Source of the DNA: Prolixibacteraceae bacterium | GTDB taxonomy: Bacteria > Bacteroidota > Bacteroidia > Bacteroidales > Prolixibacteraceae | Assembly: GCA_019459525.1 (NCBI GenBank) | Contig: JAIBEY010000022.1 | Location: 1 to 64,000 of the forward strand | Direction: 5' to 3' | Length of the DNA stretch: 64,000 nucleotides | Made by a program: the position numbers and the translations under genes | The notes under the pieces: generated by a model | Database searches by the model: none | Told to the model about the DNA's origin: nothing | The model's input: the letters and a program-made list of their open reading frames with translations, nothing else | Part shown: positions 63,128 through 64,000 of the stretch, piece by piece | Layout of the letters: each line of letters begins with the position of its first letter | Numbering within the stretch: the first letter of the stretch is position 1

Positions 63128-64000
63128 ATGAGAATAAATCACCTTGTTAACCTTCCCAGATTCTTTATTCAAGACATTGAACAAAAAAATGGCAAAATCA
63201 CCATTTTTGCTTCCATCAAGTCCAGTCGATCCCAATGCCCTATCTGTGGCCATTCTAGCAGCTCTGTTCATGATCATTACCACCGAAAAATAACAGATCT
63301 GCCCGTATTTCAAAATACGACATTACTCTTCTTGAAGACAAGAAAATTTAAGTGCAGGAATTTTTCGTGCCCCCGTAAAGTGTTTTCTGAGCAGACCTCT
63401 CATATAAAAAGATACTCACGTAGGACTATCCGGGTATCGCAATTATTGGATTCATTGTCAATTGAACTAACTGGAAAACATGGAAGTCAGCTAACAAAGC
63501 TACTTTATCTTCCTGTGAGTAGTTCTACCATCACTCGTATTGCACTAAGTCAAGTACTGCCAGCAATAAAACAACCCGTCATCCTTGGCGTTGACGATTG
63601 GGCTTTTCGCAAAGGAGTAAATTATGGAACAGTGCTGATCGATATGGAAACATCCAGACCAATTGATCTCTTATCTTCACGAGATAGTGCAAACCTTAAA
63701 GAATGGCTTAAAAAATATCCAGCAGTTAAAATTATCACCAGGGATCGGTCCGGAGCATATTCTTCAGCCATTAATGAAATTTGTCCGGATGCAATTCAAG
63801 TTGCTGATCGGTTCCACTTGCTAATGAACCTTTCTGATGCCCTTGATAAATATTTTAAAAGTGTCAGAAAAGAAATACGACGGGTAATAACAGAAAAGAC
63901 AGACGAAATATTATCATTATCTGCCAATGAAGGCCAATGTAACAGCACAGATGTTACAAACTTTCTTGCTGTACAAGTTGCCTCAGAAACTAAAGAGATC
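63128..64000 (+). mobile_element. ISL3-family transposase (partial, runs off the window)
   Basis: An open frame of 291 codons from ATG 63128 continues beyond the window. It has an N-terminal zinc-finger pattern (CPICGHSSSSVHDH, then CRNFSCPRKVFSE), an HTH-like segment (LYLPVSSSTITRIALSQVL) and the catalytic DDE start VDDWAFRKGVNYGTVLID, with a second Asp in IITRDRSGAYSSAI and then VADRFHLLMNLSDAL. These are hallmarks of ISL3 transposases. The left end of the element is probably near 63005 (GGGGATGTACAAAAATTC), about 120 bp upstream, a typical place for the terminal repeat. Confidence 0.88.

Overview
The window is from a Bacteroidota genome, probably a Bacteroidales/Marinilabiliales-type free-living member (inference). 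The evidence is type IX secretion (T9SS) parts (a PorP/SprF protein and a gliding-motility-type C-terminal sorting domain), a TonB-dependent receptor with a carboxypeptidase-like N-terminal domain, CTnDOT-type tra genes, an RteC protein and FISUMP-domain surface proteins. No rRNA, tRNA or CRISPR array was seen.

Layout. (1) 1-6.7 kb is accessory DNA. A tight plus-strand cargo operon (WYL regulator, coiled-coil lipoprotein, small protein, zinc-phospholipase-like protein, secreted small protein, secreted DNA/RNA endonuclease) faces a minus-strand ArdC antirestriction gene and an N6-methylase-like gene. The block is bracketed by two copies of a ~170-bp conserved leader sequence. (2) 7.1-17.1 kb looks chromosomal: a TonB receptor, an orphan IS3-type orfA, a response regulator/histidine kinase pair, a PD40/SPOR-like secreted protein, a thioredoxin-like secreted protein and an isolated MreB. 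Several palindromic dispersed repeats lie in the gaps. (3) 17.4-32.5 kb is a 15-kb minus-strand surface cluster. It starts with a CHU_C (T9SS type B) protein and PorP/SprF, then two very large secreted proteins built from phage-tail-fibre-like repeats, two smaller secreted proteins, a decayed gene copy and a protein with three near-identical FISUMP modules. (4) 33-37.6 kb holds a degenerate glutamate-synthase-like TIM-barrel protein, an AraC-type membrane regulator and a LytTR regulator in AT-rich, gene-poor DNA. (5) 37.7-62.4 kb is an integrative conjugative element backbone: relaxase and accessory mobilisation protein with a candidate oriT, a seven-PAS histidine kinase, a DUF3945-type protein, a PH-domain protein, the coupling protein, traN to traE in reverse order, DnaC-like and DnaD-like replication genes, an excisionase-like HTH protein and RteC. 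An FtsX/MacB-type permease gene and the stump of a second one lie inside this backbone. (6) The right end has an ORF6N remnant and an ISL3-family transposase cut by the window edge.

How it fits together. The tra genes encode the mating channel, the VirB4-like ATPase powers it, the relaxase nicks oriT, and the VirD4-like coupling protein passes the strand to the channel. ArdC and the methylase would help incoming DNA evade restriction, and RteC-type regulators control excision and transfer in related elements. The surface cluster is the least understood part: it reads like a T9SS-dependent, filament- or adhesin-like appendage made from tail-fibre-like repeat proteins. All function calls come from reading translated sequence and motifs; no database search was run.
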